64,000 nucleotides of DNA. It comes from DATJLY01 sp035518375. Its GTDB lineage: Bacteria > Pseudomonadota > Alphaproteobacteria > ATCC43930 > CGMCC-115725. Positions within the stretch are counted from its first letter, which is position 1. Every line of letters begins with the position of its first letter. The notes under the pieces were generated by a model that saw only the letters and a list, made by a program, of their open reading frames with translations, was not told the DNA's origin and did not search any database. The position numbers and the translations under genes are program-made. The stretch is from assembly GCA_035518375.1 (NCBI GenBank), contig DATIXQ010000040.1, forward strand, positions 1 through 64,000, read 5' to 3'. Positions 51,946-59,132 of the stretch are shown piece after piece.

Positions 51946-52506
51946 TCAATCGAGAGAGCGATTAAGCGCCGCAAGCCTGTCGTACCACGCGATCTGGTCA
52001 GCGAGCGTGAAGTGCGCGTTGGCGGGCGAGGGGTTGGGCACGACGAAAAGCCGCGTTGCGACGATACGCGCGCGCTGAAGCCCGAGCGCCGCGCCGTCGG
52101 CCGCGGGATCGAGCGCGCGGGCAAGCGCACGATAGCTCGTGACGCCATGGAAGCACGCGACGCGCGGGCGAAAGCGCTCGATCTTGCGCACGAGGAGCGG
52201 CACGGATTTGGCGAATTCCTCCTTCGAGAGCTCCTCGGCGCGCGCGCTCGCGCGCTTAACAGCATCGGTGAAGCCGAAACCAAATTCGAGGAGCGCGCGG
52301 TCGTGCTCCGGCAACAGCACCTTGATGCCGAGCGTCGCGCGCGCCCGTTCGCTCAAGCGCGAGCGCGAGAAGGCGGGCCAGAATCGGTTCGTGCGGCGGG
52401 CAAAATAATGGCCGGCCGCAACCGAGTAGAGCGAGGGGTTGATGCCGACGAAAACGATGTCGAGCCCCGGGCGCAGCAGATCGGGCAAGGTGGGAGCGCG
52501 CGGCAT
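51946..52506 (-). CDS. mug: G:T/U mismatch-specific DNA glycosylase, Mug family
   Basis: 186 residues from ATG 52506. Removes uracil or ethenocytosine opposite G. The Mug active-site block is VFVGINPSLYSVAAGHYFAR followed by RTNRFWPAF, matching the GINPG...NRFW signature with Asn as the catalytic residue. Also FGFTDAVKRASARAEELSKE and the C-terminal FVVPNPSPANAH, equivalent to the family NPSG loop. Divergent from the DUF488 gene (24 bp). Confidence 0.9.
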   Translation of the reverse strand: MPRAPTLPDLLRPGLDIVFVGINPSLYSVAAGHYFARRTNRFWPAFSRSRLSERARATLGIKVLLPEHDRALLEFGFGFTDAVKRASARAEELSKEEFAKSVPLLVRKIERFRPRVACFHGVTSYRALARALDPAADGAALGLQRARIVATRLFVVPNPSPANAHFTLADQIAWYDRLAALNRSLD

Positions 52507-52530
52507 CGCAGTTGCTATAGTGGCAGAGGC

Positions 52531-53073
52531 ATGAGGGTCTATACCATCGGCCATTCGACCCGCGCGCTCGCGGACTTCACGGCGCTCCTCGCGTCCGCCG
52601 GGATCGCCTGCGTCGCCGACGTGCGCCGCTTCCCGCGCTCGCGCCGCCATCCGCACTTCAACGGCGATGCCCTTGCGCGCTCCCTCGCGGATGCAGGAAT
52701 TTCGTATCGCCACTTCGAGGCGCTGGGCGGCCGCCGCGGCAAGGCGCCATCGAAGCCATCAGAGAACACGCTGTGGCGTGAAGAGCCGTTCCGCAACTAT
52801 GCCGACTACGCCGAGACGAAGGAGTTCCGCGCCGCGTTCGGCTCACTTGCGGCGCTTGCTGCGGAGCGCCCGGTGGCGATCATGTGCGCCGAGGCGGTGT
52901 GGTGGCGCTGCCACCGCCGCATCATCGCGGATTACTTCCTCGCGCGCGGCGACGAAGTCGTGCACATCCTCGATAAAGGCAAGCTCGAGCCGGCCACGCT
53001 CACGCCGGGCGCCGCGCCGCGGCCCGACGGCACTGTTCTCTACTCGGGCAACGAGCCGCGCCTGCCGTTGTGA
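52531..53073 (+). CDS. DUF488 domain-containing protein
   Basis: 180 residues from ATG 52531. Family features: MRVYTIGHSTRALADFTALL at the N-terminus, VADVRRFPRSRRHPHFNGDA, ISYRHFEALGGRRGKAPSKP, and the conserved cysteine block VAIMCAEAVWWRCHRRIIAD. Often found with DNA-repair or stress genes; biochemical role unknown. The frame is open for 600 nt further upstream, but that part is antisense to mug. Ends 3 bp before the convergent 53077 gene. Confidence 0.88.
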   Translation: MRVYTIGHSTRALADFTALLASAGIACVADVRRFPRSRRHPHFNGDALARSLADAGISYRHFEALGGRRGKAPSKPSENTLWREEPFRNYADYAETKEFRAAFGSLAALAAERPVAIMCAEAVWWRCHRRIIADYFLARGDEVVHILDKGKLEPATLTPGAAPRPDGTVLYSGNEPRLPL

Positions 53074-53076
53074 TCG

Positions 53077-53676
53077 CTACCGTGCGTGCGCCGTCTCGCG
53101 CGCGATGCGCTCGCTCTCGGCGAGCGTGTCGCGCAGCACCTTGTCGGCCTGCGCCGCGGTCCTGACGAAGATGCGTAGGAATGAATCCGTGCGCGGCAAT
53201 TGGAACAGCGTCTCTTCCTCGTCGTCGACGCTGCGGCCAGTGATCACGAGCACGTTGTCCTGCGGCGTGATGACGAGCTCCGTCAACGGCACGCCCGGTC
53301 CTGTGATGTATTCGACGACACGATGGCGCGCAGGTTCCTCTGTGCTCGGCACGATCGTCATGCGATAGGGCGTGCGCGTGGCGGCCGCCTCGATCAAGGC
53401 GCGCGTGAATGGGCGCAGGAACGTCTCGTCAAAGCCGAGAAGCGACACCGCGCCCTCCTCGGGGAGACCGCTGCGCATGTCGAGCGTCGCCCACAGCGAG
53501 GCGCGCCCGTTGTAGAAATCGACAGAGGCGAGATCGAGGTTGATGGTGTCGATCCCCTGCGGCGGCAAGGTCGCGCGGCTGCACAAGAACGCAAAGCACG
53601 ATGGCTCGCGTTTCAGCGACAGCACGGTCGTCGCTTCGAGGTTGCGGTCGGAAATGGCGTTGAGCGGGCTCGTCAT
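53077..53676 (-). CDS. Conserved hypothetical protein, 199 residues
   Basis: From ATG 53676: MTSPLNAISDRNLEATTVLS. Soluble, mixed alpha/beta, no signal peptide, with INLDLASVDFYNGRASLWAT in the middle and a basic C-terminal helix (DKVLRDTLAESERIARETAH). I do not recognise a named domain. An imperfect CtrA-like site (TTAA-N7-ATAA, 53747-53761) lies 70 bp upstream. Convergent with the DUF488 gene. Confidence 0.7.
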   Translation of the reverse strand: MTSPLNAISDRNLEATTVLSLKREPSCFAFLCSRATLPPQGIDTINLDLASVDFYNGRASLWATLDMRSGLPEEGAVSLLGFDETFLRPFTRALIEAAATRTPYRMTIVPSTEEPARHRVVEYITGPGVPLTELVITPQDNVLVITGRSVDDEEETLFQLPRTDSFLRIFVRTAAQADKVLRDTLAESERIARETAHAR

Positions 53677-53951
53677 CGACTTCTGCCTTGACCGGGGCCG
53701 AGAACCTGGCGTCTTTCGCGCCATTCCCAGTTATCGGGCCTTCCAGTTAACTTTTAGATAATGGAGGAAAAAATTGAGTCCAAATTGTCACTCAACTTTT
53801 AGGCAAATTGTCGGCCGCAAATAATCGTCGAAGTTTCATTGATCAAACTGGCGCAAACATTGCCATTCTTGCGGCGCCGACAGGATGGGCAACCAAGTCT
53901 TAAAACATTGCTAGTAATTTCGACTGGTCCCAGTGCAGAGGCATTTTGCGA

Positions 53952-54524
53952 ATGAGCACCTTGGCCGAGACGATCAACGACGCAATGGCCCGGCTCGGGC
54001 CCGCGACACGGGATCGGGTCCGCGACATCATGACAGACATTGCGGGTCTCAATCTCGGCGCCGAAGACCGGCTCTCGGTGCTCGCCACCGCAATCGCCGC
54101 CGTCGCCGCGACCTATCACGGCCGGCACAAGCCGATTTATCTCGAGGCGGTGCAGACGTGGTCGCTCGAAATCTCGGTCGGCCTCGCGCCGCCGCCGGTG
54201 CGGTTTTCCTCGCCGGCCGAGGACGCGCTGATCGAGGATGGCGCCGAAATTCTCGTCACCGGCCTCGATGGGCTCCTCGAACAGCTTGCGCACGGCGCCG
54301 CCGGCCTGCAGGACCGGCTCGTCGTCGAGCTGTCGCTGTTCGCGCAGCTTCTGGGGCAGCATGACGCCAACACGGTGCATCTCACCCTGCGTGCGGTGGC
54401 CGACGCGCTCGATGACGAGGAGTACCGCCCAGGCCGCGCCGTGCGTGTGCCGCTCGGCGCGACCGTCCTGCCTGTGGCGCGTGACGCGTGCCTTGCGACG
54501 ATCGCGCCGCGCGGCGTCGCCTAG
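53952..54524 (+). CDS. Conserved hypothetical protein, 190 residues
   Basis: From ATG 53952 (MSTLAETINDAMARLGPATR); the in-frame TTG six bases earlier is less likely. Soluble: an alpha-helical N-terminal half and a C-terminal half with DRLVVELSLFAQLLGQHDAN and VHLTLRAVADALDDEEYRPG. No signal peptide or recognised domain. The 275-bp gap before it is AT-richer (about 53740-53935) and probably holds divergent promoters for this gene and the one at 53676. It ends 4 bp before the convergent membrane-protein gene. Confidence 0.65.
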   Translation: MSTLAETINDAMARLGPATRDRVRDIMTDIAGLNLGAEDRLSVLATAIAAVAATYHGRHKPIYLEAVQTWSLEISVGLAPPPVRFSSPAEDALIEDGAEILVTGLDGLLEQLAHGAAGLQDRLVVELSLFAQLLGQHDANTVHLTLRAVADALDDEEYRPGRAVRVPLGATVLPVARDACLATIAPRGVA

Positions 54525-54528
54525 ACTT

Positions 54529-55134
54529 CTAGATCCCGAGCCGGAACCTCGTCATCACGACGATGGTCGTGAGCTGAAGCACGGCCTCGAGTGCGGTGAT
54601 GGCGAGGTATACGCGCATCAGCTTCTGCACCAGCGCAAAGTTCGGCTCGGGCTTGCGCGTCTCCCACAGCACCCAAAGATTGACGGGCGCCAGGATGAAG
54701 ATGCCGAAGAACGCCATCACGACGACGAGCGTCACCGCCGCCTCGACCCAGTAGAAGCCGGGATAGGGCACGTCGAGATATCCGAGTCGGCGCGCGAGCT
54801 CCCAGCCGGCCCATGGCGTCACCGTCGAAAGCATCGGAAAAATCCAGAAGAACCGGGCCGAAAGCTCCTGGCTCACGGTGCGCCGAAGTCTCGGATCGAG
54901 CTTCCTCAGGATCGGGCCAAGCAGGAAGCCCATGAAGAGATCGATGCCGGTCCACGCGAGGCCGAAGAACACGTGCACCCAGTTGAGGAACCACAGAGCG
55001 ATCTCGGGCGGGAAGAATTTCTCGTCGTTGACGGTGAAGATCACGAGCGCGACGCCCGCGACCAGAATCCACGCGAATTTCCAGCGGATCAGCGGCGGCA
55101 GCGGCTCGGGCAGGGGGCGGGTGATGGTGGCCAT
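54529..55134 (-). CDS. Multi-pass membrane protein, CopD/DUF2269-like
   Basis: 201 residues with five predicted TM helices (about 20-38, 46-72, 95-110, 130-155 and 175-195). NWVHVFFGLAWTGIDLFMGF resembles the His-containing first helices of CopD and PuuD-type membrane domains, where the His may bind copper or heme. TVTPWAGWELARRLGYLDVP forms a loop, and PEPNFALVQKLMRVYLAITA precedes the last helix. The role is not determinable; a redox or metal-linked membrane function is a guess. Confidence 0.7.
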   Translation of the reverse strand: MATITRPLPEPLPPLIRWKFAWILVAGVALVIFTVNDEKFFPPEIALWFLNWVHVFFGLAWTGIDLFMGFLLGPILRKLDPRLRRTVSQELSARFFWIFPMLSTVTPWAGWELARRLGYLDVPYPGFYWVEAAVTLVVVMAFFGIFILAPVNLWVLWETRKPEPNFALVQKLMRVYLAITALEAVLQLTTIVVMTRFRLGI

Positions 55135-55188
55135 GGCGGCAAGGTGAAGTCACGCCACGGCGCGGTCAAGCCGCGGCTTCGCGCGCGC

Positions 55189-55614
55189 TCACGCCACCGC
55201 GGGCTGCCCGAAGAGAATTCGCGCGACACGGCTCGGGAGCGTCAGGCGGCGCGCGATCGCCGCACGCTGGGCACTCACGCCGCCTTGCGCGATCGCCAGC
55301 AAATCCTCGTCGGCGATAAGCGGCGATGAGGCGAGGAACGGCGCCGATACTTCGGGCGCGTCGCTCGCCAGCGTGCGCACGATGTCGCGAGGCAGCTCGC
55401 GCGCATGCTTGATGCTTTCGGCAAGCACGCGCCGCACCAGCGGCTCGCCGTCGTAAAGCGCGAGGCGGAAGAGATCGAGCGCGGCCATGCGTGCGTCGGG
55501 GTCGAGCGCGCCGTCGACGTAGAGCGTCGCGGCCCGCTCCACAGTCTTGGCGCGCTCCGTCCAGGAATGCTCCTGGGCGAACTGCAAAACCATGTCGCGT
55601 GTTACTCCGAACAT
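55189..55614 (-). CDS. Short DUF2336 protein
   Basis: 141 residues, all helical. The DUF2336 heat-like repeat pattern is clear: ALYDGEPLVRRVLAESIKHA, RELPRDIVRTLASDAPEVSA, PFLASSPLIADEDLLAIAQG and SAQRAAIARRLTLPSRVARI. DUF2336 proteins are an alphaproteobacterial speciality and, as I recall, usually two to three times longer; this one lacks the C-terminal half. A perfect CtrA-type site is 47 bp upstream of the start and a DnaA box lies further upstream. Confidence 0.78.
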   Translation of the reverse strand: MFGVTRDMVLQFAQEHSWTERAKTVERAATLYVDGALDPDARMAALDLFRLALYDGEPLVRRVLAESIKHARELPRDIVRTLASDAPEVSAPFLASSPLIADEDLLAIAQGGVSAQRAAIARRLTLPSRVARILFGQPAVA

Positions 55615-55661
55615 TGCGTTCTGGCCCGGCTGTCGATGGCATCACTTTCGCTGGACCACGG

Positions 55662-55676
55662 TTAAATTCCGATTAA
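55662..55676 (-). promoter_or_regulatory. Perfect CtrA-type site upstream of DUF2336 gene
   Basis: TTAAATTCCGATTAA is an exact TTAA-N7-TTAA, 47 bp upstream of the DUF2336 start codon (55614, minus strand), the usual position for CtrA-activated promoters. Pattern-based prediction. Confidence 0.55.
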
Positions 55677-55738
55677 AGCGATAATGAACTTACGGTTGAT
55701 CTGTAATCCCGGCGATTAAATCTGCCCGATCGGGTGAG

Positions 55739-55747
55739 TTATCCACA
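55739..55747 (+). promoter_or_regulatory. Perfect DnaA box
   Basis: TTATCCACA exactly matches the high-affinity DnaA box. It lies in the 298-bp gene-free stretch 55615-55912, 63 bp from the CtrA site. Only one perfect copy was seen, and no AT-rich unwinding region or 13-mer array, so a DnaA-responsive promoter is more likely than an origin. The rest of this stretch shows nothing else recognisable. Confidence 0.45.
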
Positions 55748-55912
55748 GTCGAGGAATGGCGGCTTCTACGAATTGATGCTTCTGGCCAAGGAAAAGCGCC
55801 GTGCTTTGGAATGCATGTGACAAAAAAGTGGCCGAATCGCCTGCGAATCGGCGTTGCTTCGACTCGCGATTACTCACTTTCGGGTGAGGCCGTACGATCC
55901 CTCAGAAGCGCG

Positions 55913-56941
55913 TCAGTGGAACAGACGCTCGAAGAATCCGCGCTCGAACTGCTCGGGGATTTTGAATTTGATGGGCGTCGTCGGAATGCTGTCCGGCACT
56001 GCCGGCAAGGGTGACGCCGCGCGTACCATCTGCAGCGCCGACTGGTCGAGATAATCCACGCCCGAACTCTCGGCCACTTCGGCGTCGAGCACGGTGCCGT
56101 CGCGCGCGACGGTGATCGAAAGCCAGACTGTGCCGAACGACGGGTCCTTCCGTCCCTCGTTCGGGTTTTTCATGAAGCGCCGCAAGTGGCGGCGCACGCG
56201 ATCGAACCATTCGTCGCCGGCGCCGGAGAGATCGCCGGCGAAGCCGACGCCGCTACCGCGCGTACCTTGGCCCGGTCCTGCATTGGCACCCGGGCCGCTG
56301 CCTGGCCCCAGTGTCGCGGCAGGTGAGGGGCCTGGCGGCGCGACGACTGGCGTGGCCGCGGCCATCGCTTGCGGCGCCGGGGTCGCCGCCGCAACCGCGG
56401 TGGCCGGCGAGGGCGGCGGCGCGGCTGCCGGCTGCGGCGGTAGAGGCGATGCCGCGGGCGAGGTGTGCGCCGGCTTGTGCTGCGGATGCGGTGGCGGGGG
56501 TGGCGGCGGTGGCGGCGCCACTGCGACCGCCGTCGGGACGGGCGCGGGCGTCGGCATCTCTTGCGTTGGCGTTTGCACTGGTGTTGGCGCCGGCGGCGGC
56601 GGCGTCGCTTCAGGCGGCGGAACTGTCGGCACGATCGTCGGCACCGCTTCCTGCGCGGGCGGTGCTGTCGCTTGCGCCGGCTCGCTCTCGGCGGCCGGTG
56701 CGGATGATGCGCTCTCCGCTACCTGCGCCTTGCCGCCACCGCCGCCCGCGGCACCTTCGCCGCCTTGCGCATCGGGCACCACGGTCACGATTTCGACCGG
56801 CGGCTCTTCCGGCGCGCGCGGCTGCCACAAGAGAAAGATGAGGGCGATCAGCGCGCCGTGCAGCAGGAGCGACTTGGCAAAGGACCATACGCGAAGCGAG
56901 CGCTCATCCGGCCGTTGGAACTCTGCTTCGCCTGCGCTCAT
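55913..56941 (-). CDS. TonB family protein with long proline-rich spacer
   Basis: 342 residues from ATG 56941. Short cytoplasmic N-terminus, one TM anchor (SLLLHGALIALIFLLWQP), about 200 residues of Pro/Ala-rich spacer including a run of ten prolines, and a C-terminal TonB domain (residues about 255-340: WFDRVRRHLRRFMKNPNEGR, FGTVWLSITVARDGTVLDAE, VDYLDQSALQMVRAASPLPA). Transmits proton-motive energy from ExbBD to outer-membrane receptors such as the one at 4731. No exbB or exbD is adjacent. Confidence 0.85.
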   Translation of the reverse strand: MSAGEAEFQRPDERSLRVWSFAKSLLLHGALIALIFLLWQPRAPEEPPVEIVTVVPDAQGGEGAAGGGGGKAQVAESASSAPAAESEPAQATAPPAQEAVPTIVPTVPPPEATPPPPAPTPVQTPTQEMPTPAPVPTAVAVAPPPPPPPPPHPQHKPAHTSPAASPLPPQPAAAPPPSPATAVAAATPAPQAMAAATPVVAPPGPSPAATLGPGSGPGANAGPGQGTRGSGVGFAGDLSGAGDEWFDRVRRHLRRFMKNPNEGRKDPSFGTVWLSITVARDGTVLDAEVAESSGVDYLDQSALQMVRAASPLPAVPDSIPTTPIKFKIPEQFERGFFERLFH

Positions 56942-57034
56942 GCCGGCTGACGGCGCTCGCCTCTTGTGTCCGCGATGGTTCGGGGAAACACTAGCGGCAA
57001 GAGCGCCATCGCGCATCCGTGAAAGCGAGGCTCC

Positions 57035-57817
57035 GTGCCGAAGCTCGCCGCCAACATCAGCATGATGTTCGCTGAGCACGCGTTCCTCGACCGCATCGGC
57101 GCTGCCGCCGATGTCGGCTTCCGCGCAATCGAGTGCCAGTATCCCTATGCGACGCCCGCCGAAGCATTCGCATCGGCGGTCTCGCGCCACGGGCTCGAGG
57201 CCGTGCTCATCAACGTGCCGCCGGGCGAGGGCGACTTCGACCGCGGCTTTGCGGCAATTCCCGGCGCCGAGCGCGAATTCGTGACGAGCCTCGAGCGCGC
57301 GCTCGCTTATGCCCGCACGATCGGATGCAAGCGCATCCACGTGCTCGCCGGCCGCGCCGCCGCTACGCCCGGGAACGAGGCGCTCTACGTGCTGAACCTC
57401 CAGCGCGCGGCCGAGCGCGCCGCCGCGGACGGCGTCACGCTCCTGATCGAGCCGCTCAACGCCATCGATCAGCCGGGCTATTTTCTGCGCACGACGGGGC
57501 AGGCGGCGGCGCTCCTCGATCGCATAGCGCGCGCCAACGTGATGCTGCAGTTCGATTACTATCACTGCCAGATCAGCGAAGGCGCACTTACCGAGCACGC
57601 CGGGCGTCTGCTGCCCCGCACCGGCCATATCCAGATCGCAGGTGTGCCGGGCCGGCACGAGCCCGACAGCGGCGAGTTCAATTGCGCCTATGTGCTCGAC
57701 CATCTCGACCGGATCGGCTACGCCCACTGGGTCGGCGCCGAATATCGGCCCGCCGGCTCGACGGTTGGCGGGCTTGGCTGGGCGCGGGCCTGGGGCATCA
57801 CGATGGGGAAAGGATGA
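57035..57817 (+). CDS. hyi: Hydroxypyruvate isomerase family protein (TIM barrel)
   Basis: 260 residues from GTG 57035. TIM-barrel sugar isomerase: LAANISMMFAEHAFLDRIGA, ADVGFRAIECQYPYATPAEA, VLINVPPGEGDFDRGFAAIP, CKRIHVLAGRAAATPGNEAL, the metal Glu in LLIEPLNAIDQPGYFL, and MLQFDYYHCQISEGALTEHA with Asp and His ligands. Interconverts hydroxypyruvate and tartronate semialdehyde, or acts as OtnI on 2-oxo-tetronate. It overlaps or nearly touches the FAH-family gene 4 bp downstream, suggesting one catabolic operon. Confidence 0.88.
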   Translation: MPKLAANISMMFAEHAFLDRIGAAADVGFRAIECQYPYATPAEAFASAVSRHGLEAVLINVPPGEGDFDRGFAAIPGAEREFVTSLERALAYARTIGCKRIHVLAGRAAATPGNEALYVLNLQRAAERAAADGVTLLIEPLNAIDQPGYFLRTTGQAAALLDRIARANVMLQFDYYHCQISEGALTEHAGRLLPRTGHIQIAGVPGRHEPDSGEFNCAYVLDHLDRIGYAHWVGAEYRPAGSTVGGLGWARAWGITMGKG

Positions 57818-57821
57818 GGCC

Positions 57822-58661
57822 ATGAAACTCCTTCGCTATGGCGCGCGCGGCCAGGAAAAGCCGGGGCTGGTCGATCGCGACGGCAAGATCCGCGATCTCT
57901 CGGGCGTCATTCCCGATCTCGGGCCTGCCGAGCTTGCGCCTGCCACGCTCGATCGCATCCGCAAGCTCGATCCCGCGAGCCTGCCGCAAGTCTCGGGCAC
58001 GCCGCGCATCGGCCCGTGCGTGTCGAAGGTCGGCAAGCTCGTCGCGATCGGCCTCAACTATCGCGATCATGCCGACGAGACGAAGTCGCAATACCCGAAG
58101 GAGCCGATCATCTTCCTCAAGGCCACGAGCTCGATCATCGGCCCCAACGACGATGTCGTGCTGCCGAAGGGCTCGGTGAAAGGCGACTGGGAGGTTGAGC
58201 TTGGCGTCGTCATCGGCACACGCGCGAGCTACGTCGCCGAGGCCGACTGGCTCAAATACGTGGCCGGCTTCTGCATCGTCAACGACGTGTCCGAGCGCGA
58301 CTTCCAGATGAACCGCGGCGGGCAATGGACCAAGGGCAAGAGCGCCGACACCTTCTGCCCGCTCGGTCCCTGGCTCGTTACGCCGGACGAGGTGGGCGAC
58401 GCGCAGGCGCTCGACCTAGTGTGCGAGGTGAGCGGCGAGCGCATGCAGAACGGCAACACGCGCAACATGATCTTTGGCTGCGCTCACATCGTGAGCTATG
58501 TGAGCCAATTCATGACCTTGGAGCCGGGCGACGTGATCCCGACCGGAACGCCGGCCGGCGTTGGCCTCGGCCGCGGCCGCTTCCTCAAGGCGGGCGACAC
58601 CATGCGCCTCACCGTGTCGAAGCTCGGCGAGCAGACCCAGAAGGTCGTCGCCTGGGGCTGA
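57822..58661 (+). CDS. FAH-family hydrolase (2,4-diketo-3-deoxy-L-fuconate hydrolase / ureidoglycolate lyase-like)
   Basis: 279 residues from ATG 57822, with GGATGAGG upstream. Conserved: LVAIGLNYRDHADETKSQYP, EPIIFLKATSSIIGPNDDVV, KGDWEVELGVVIGTRASYVA (metal Glu pair), VNDVSERDFQMNRGGQWTKG, DTFCPLGPWLVTPDEVGDAQ, LEPGDVIPTGTPAGVGLGRG. This version is closest in pattern to the ureidoglycolate lyase/diketo-deoxyfuconate hydrolase branch and differs from the FAH gene at 895. With hyi it suggests breakdown of a sugar acid (inference). Confidence 0.9.
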   Translation: MKLLRYGARGQEKPGLVDRDGKIRDLSGVIPDLGPAELAPATLDRIRKLDPASLPQVSGTPRIGPCVSKVGKLVAIGLNYRDHADETKSQYPKEPIIFLKATSSIIGPNDDVVLPKGSVKGDWEVELGVVIGTRASYVAEADWLKYVAGFCIVNDVSERDFQMNRGGQWTKGKSADTFCPLGPWLVTPDEVGDAQALDLVCEVSGERMQNGNTRNMIFGCAHIVSYVSQFMTLEPGDVIPTGTPAGVGLGRGRFLKAGDTMRLTVSKLGEQTQKVVAWG

Positions 58662-58860
58662 ACCGCCGGATGGGCTGGCGCGGGCTTGACGAGGGCCGGC
58701 GCCCGCACCACCTATTGTATGGCAGATGCGTTCGAGCTTGCGGTTCGCGCTAGATTTTGCGATTCTACAGAACGAACCCAATTTGCCGCTCTTGGTTAAC
58801 GGAATCCTTGCGATTTTTACGGGAATCGCTATAGACAGGTCGAGCGGCGAAAAAAGATCG

Positions 58861-58875
58861 TTAACTCGATTTTAA
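58861..58875 (+). promoter_or_regulatory. Perfect CtrA-type site in the leuA upstream region
   Basis: TTAACTCGATTTTAA is an exact TTAA-N7-TTAA. It sits 272 bp upstream of leuA and 46 bp upstream of the small frame at 58922. A further half site (TTAAC at 58795-58799) lies just before it. Confidence 0.5.
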
Positions 58876-58921
58876 GCCTGTTGGACGCAATTTTACGGGG
58901 CGAGCCGAGGGGTTTGGATTG

Positions 58922-59047
58922 ATGGTCCGGAACAACGCATTGGGCGGCGGCGGAGCGGGCGAAGAGCCCGGCCGGTTGCTGCGTGCTGCGTTCACCGGGC
59001 GCGGCTCGTTGCGGGGCGCGGGAGCGCTGCGACTTAGGTACCCCTGA
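58922..59047 (+). CDS. Possible small leader or sORF upstream of leuA
   Basis: ATG 58922 opens a 41-codon frame (MVRNNALGGGGAGEEPGRLL to LRLRYP, stop 59045-59047), 85 bp before leuA. It contains seven Leu codons, but they are not clustered as in a classical leu attenuator, and no clean anti-terminator/terminator pair was found after it. Its position just behind a CtrA site makes it a candidate small protein or leader. The surrounding gap 58662-59132 holds nothing else recognisable. Confidence 0.25.
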   Translation: MVRNNALGGGGAGEEPGRLLRAAFTGRGSLRGAGALRLRYP

Positions 59048-59132
59048 GCGCGGGCTGATTGAGCCTGCCTGCGCAGTCAGGGGTTAAGCCTTAAGGGCTC
59101 GCAGTCGCTTCCGAGACAAAAGGATTCGCGCC

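Noticed and set aside
51925..52530. Long plus-strand extension upstream of the DUF488 start
   Set aside because: It is antisense to mug and reflects the GC-rich lack of stop codons; the family N-terminus begins at 52531.
53747..53761. CtrA-like site TTAACTTTTAGATAA upstream of the 53676 gene
   Set aside because: One half site is ATAA and the region is AT-rich, so the match is weak; noted only in the gene entry.
56942..57823. Extension of the TonB-family frame upstream across the hydroxypyruvate isomerase gene
   Set aside because: The extension is the antisense shadow of the hyi gene; the TonB protein has a good start and anchor from 56941.
58922..59132. Leucine attenuator upstream of leuA
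   Set aside because: Leu codons in the small frame are not clustered and no mutually exclusive terminator/anti-terminator hairpins could be drawn.
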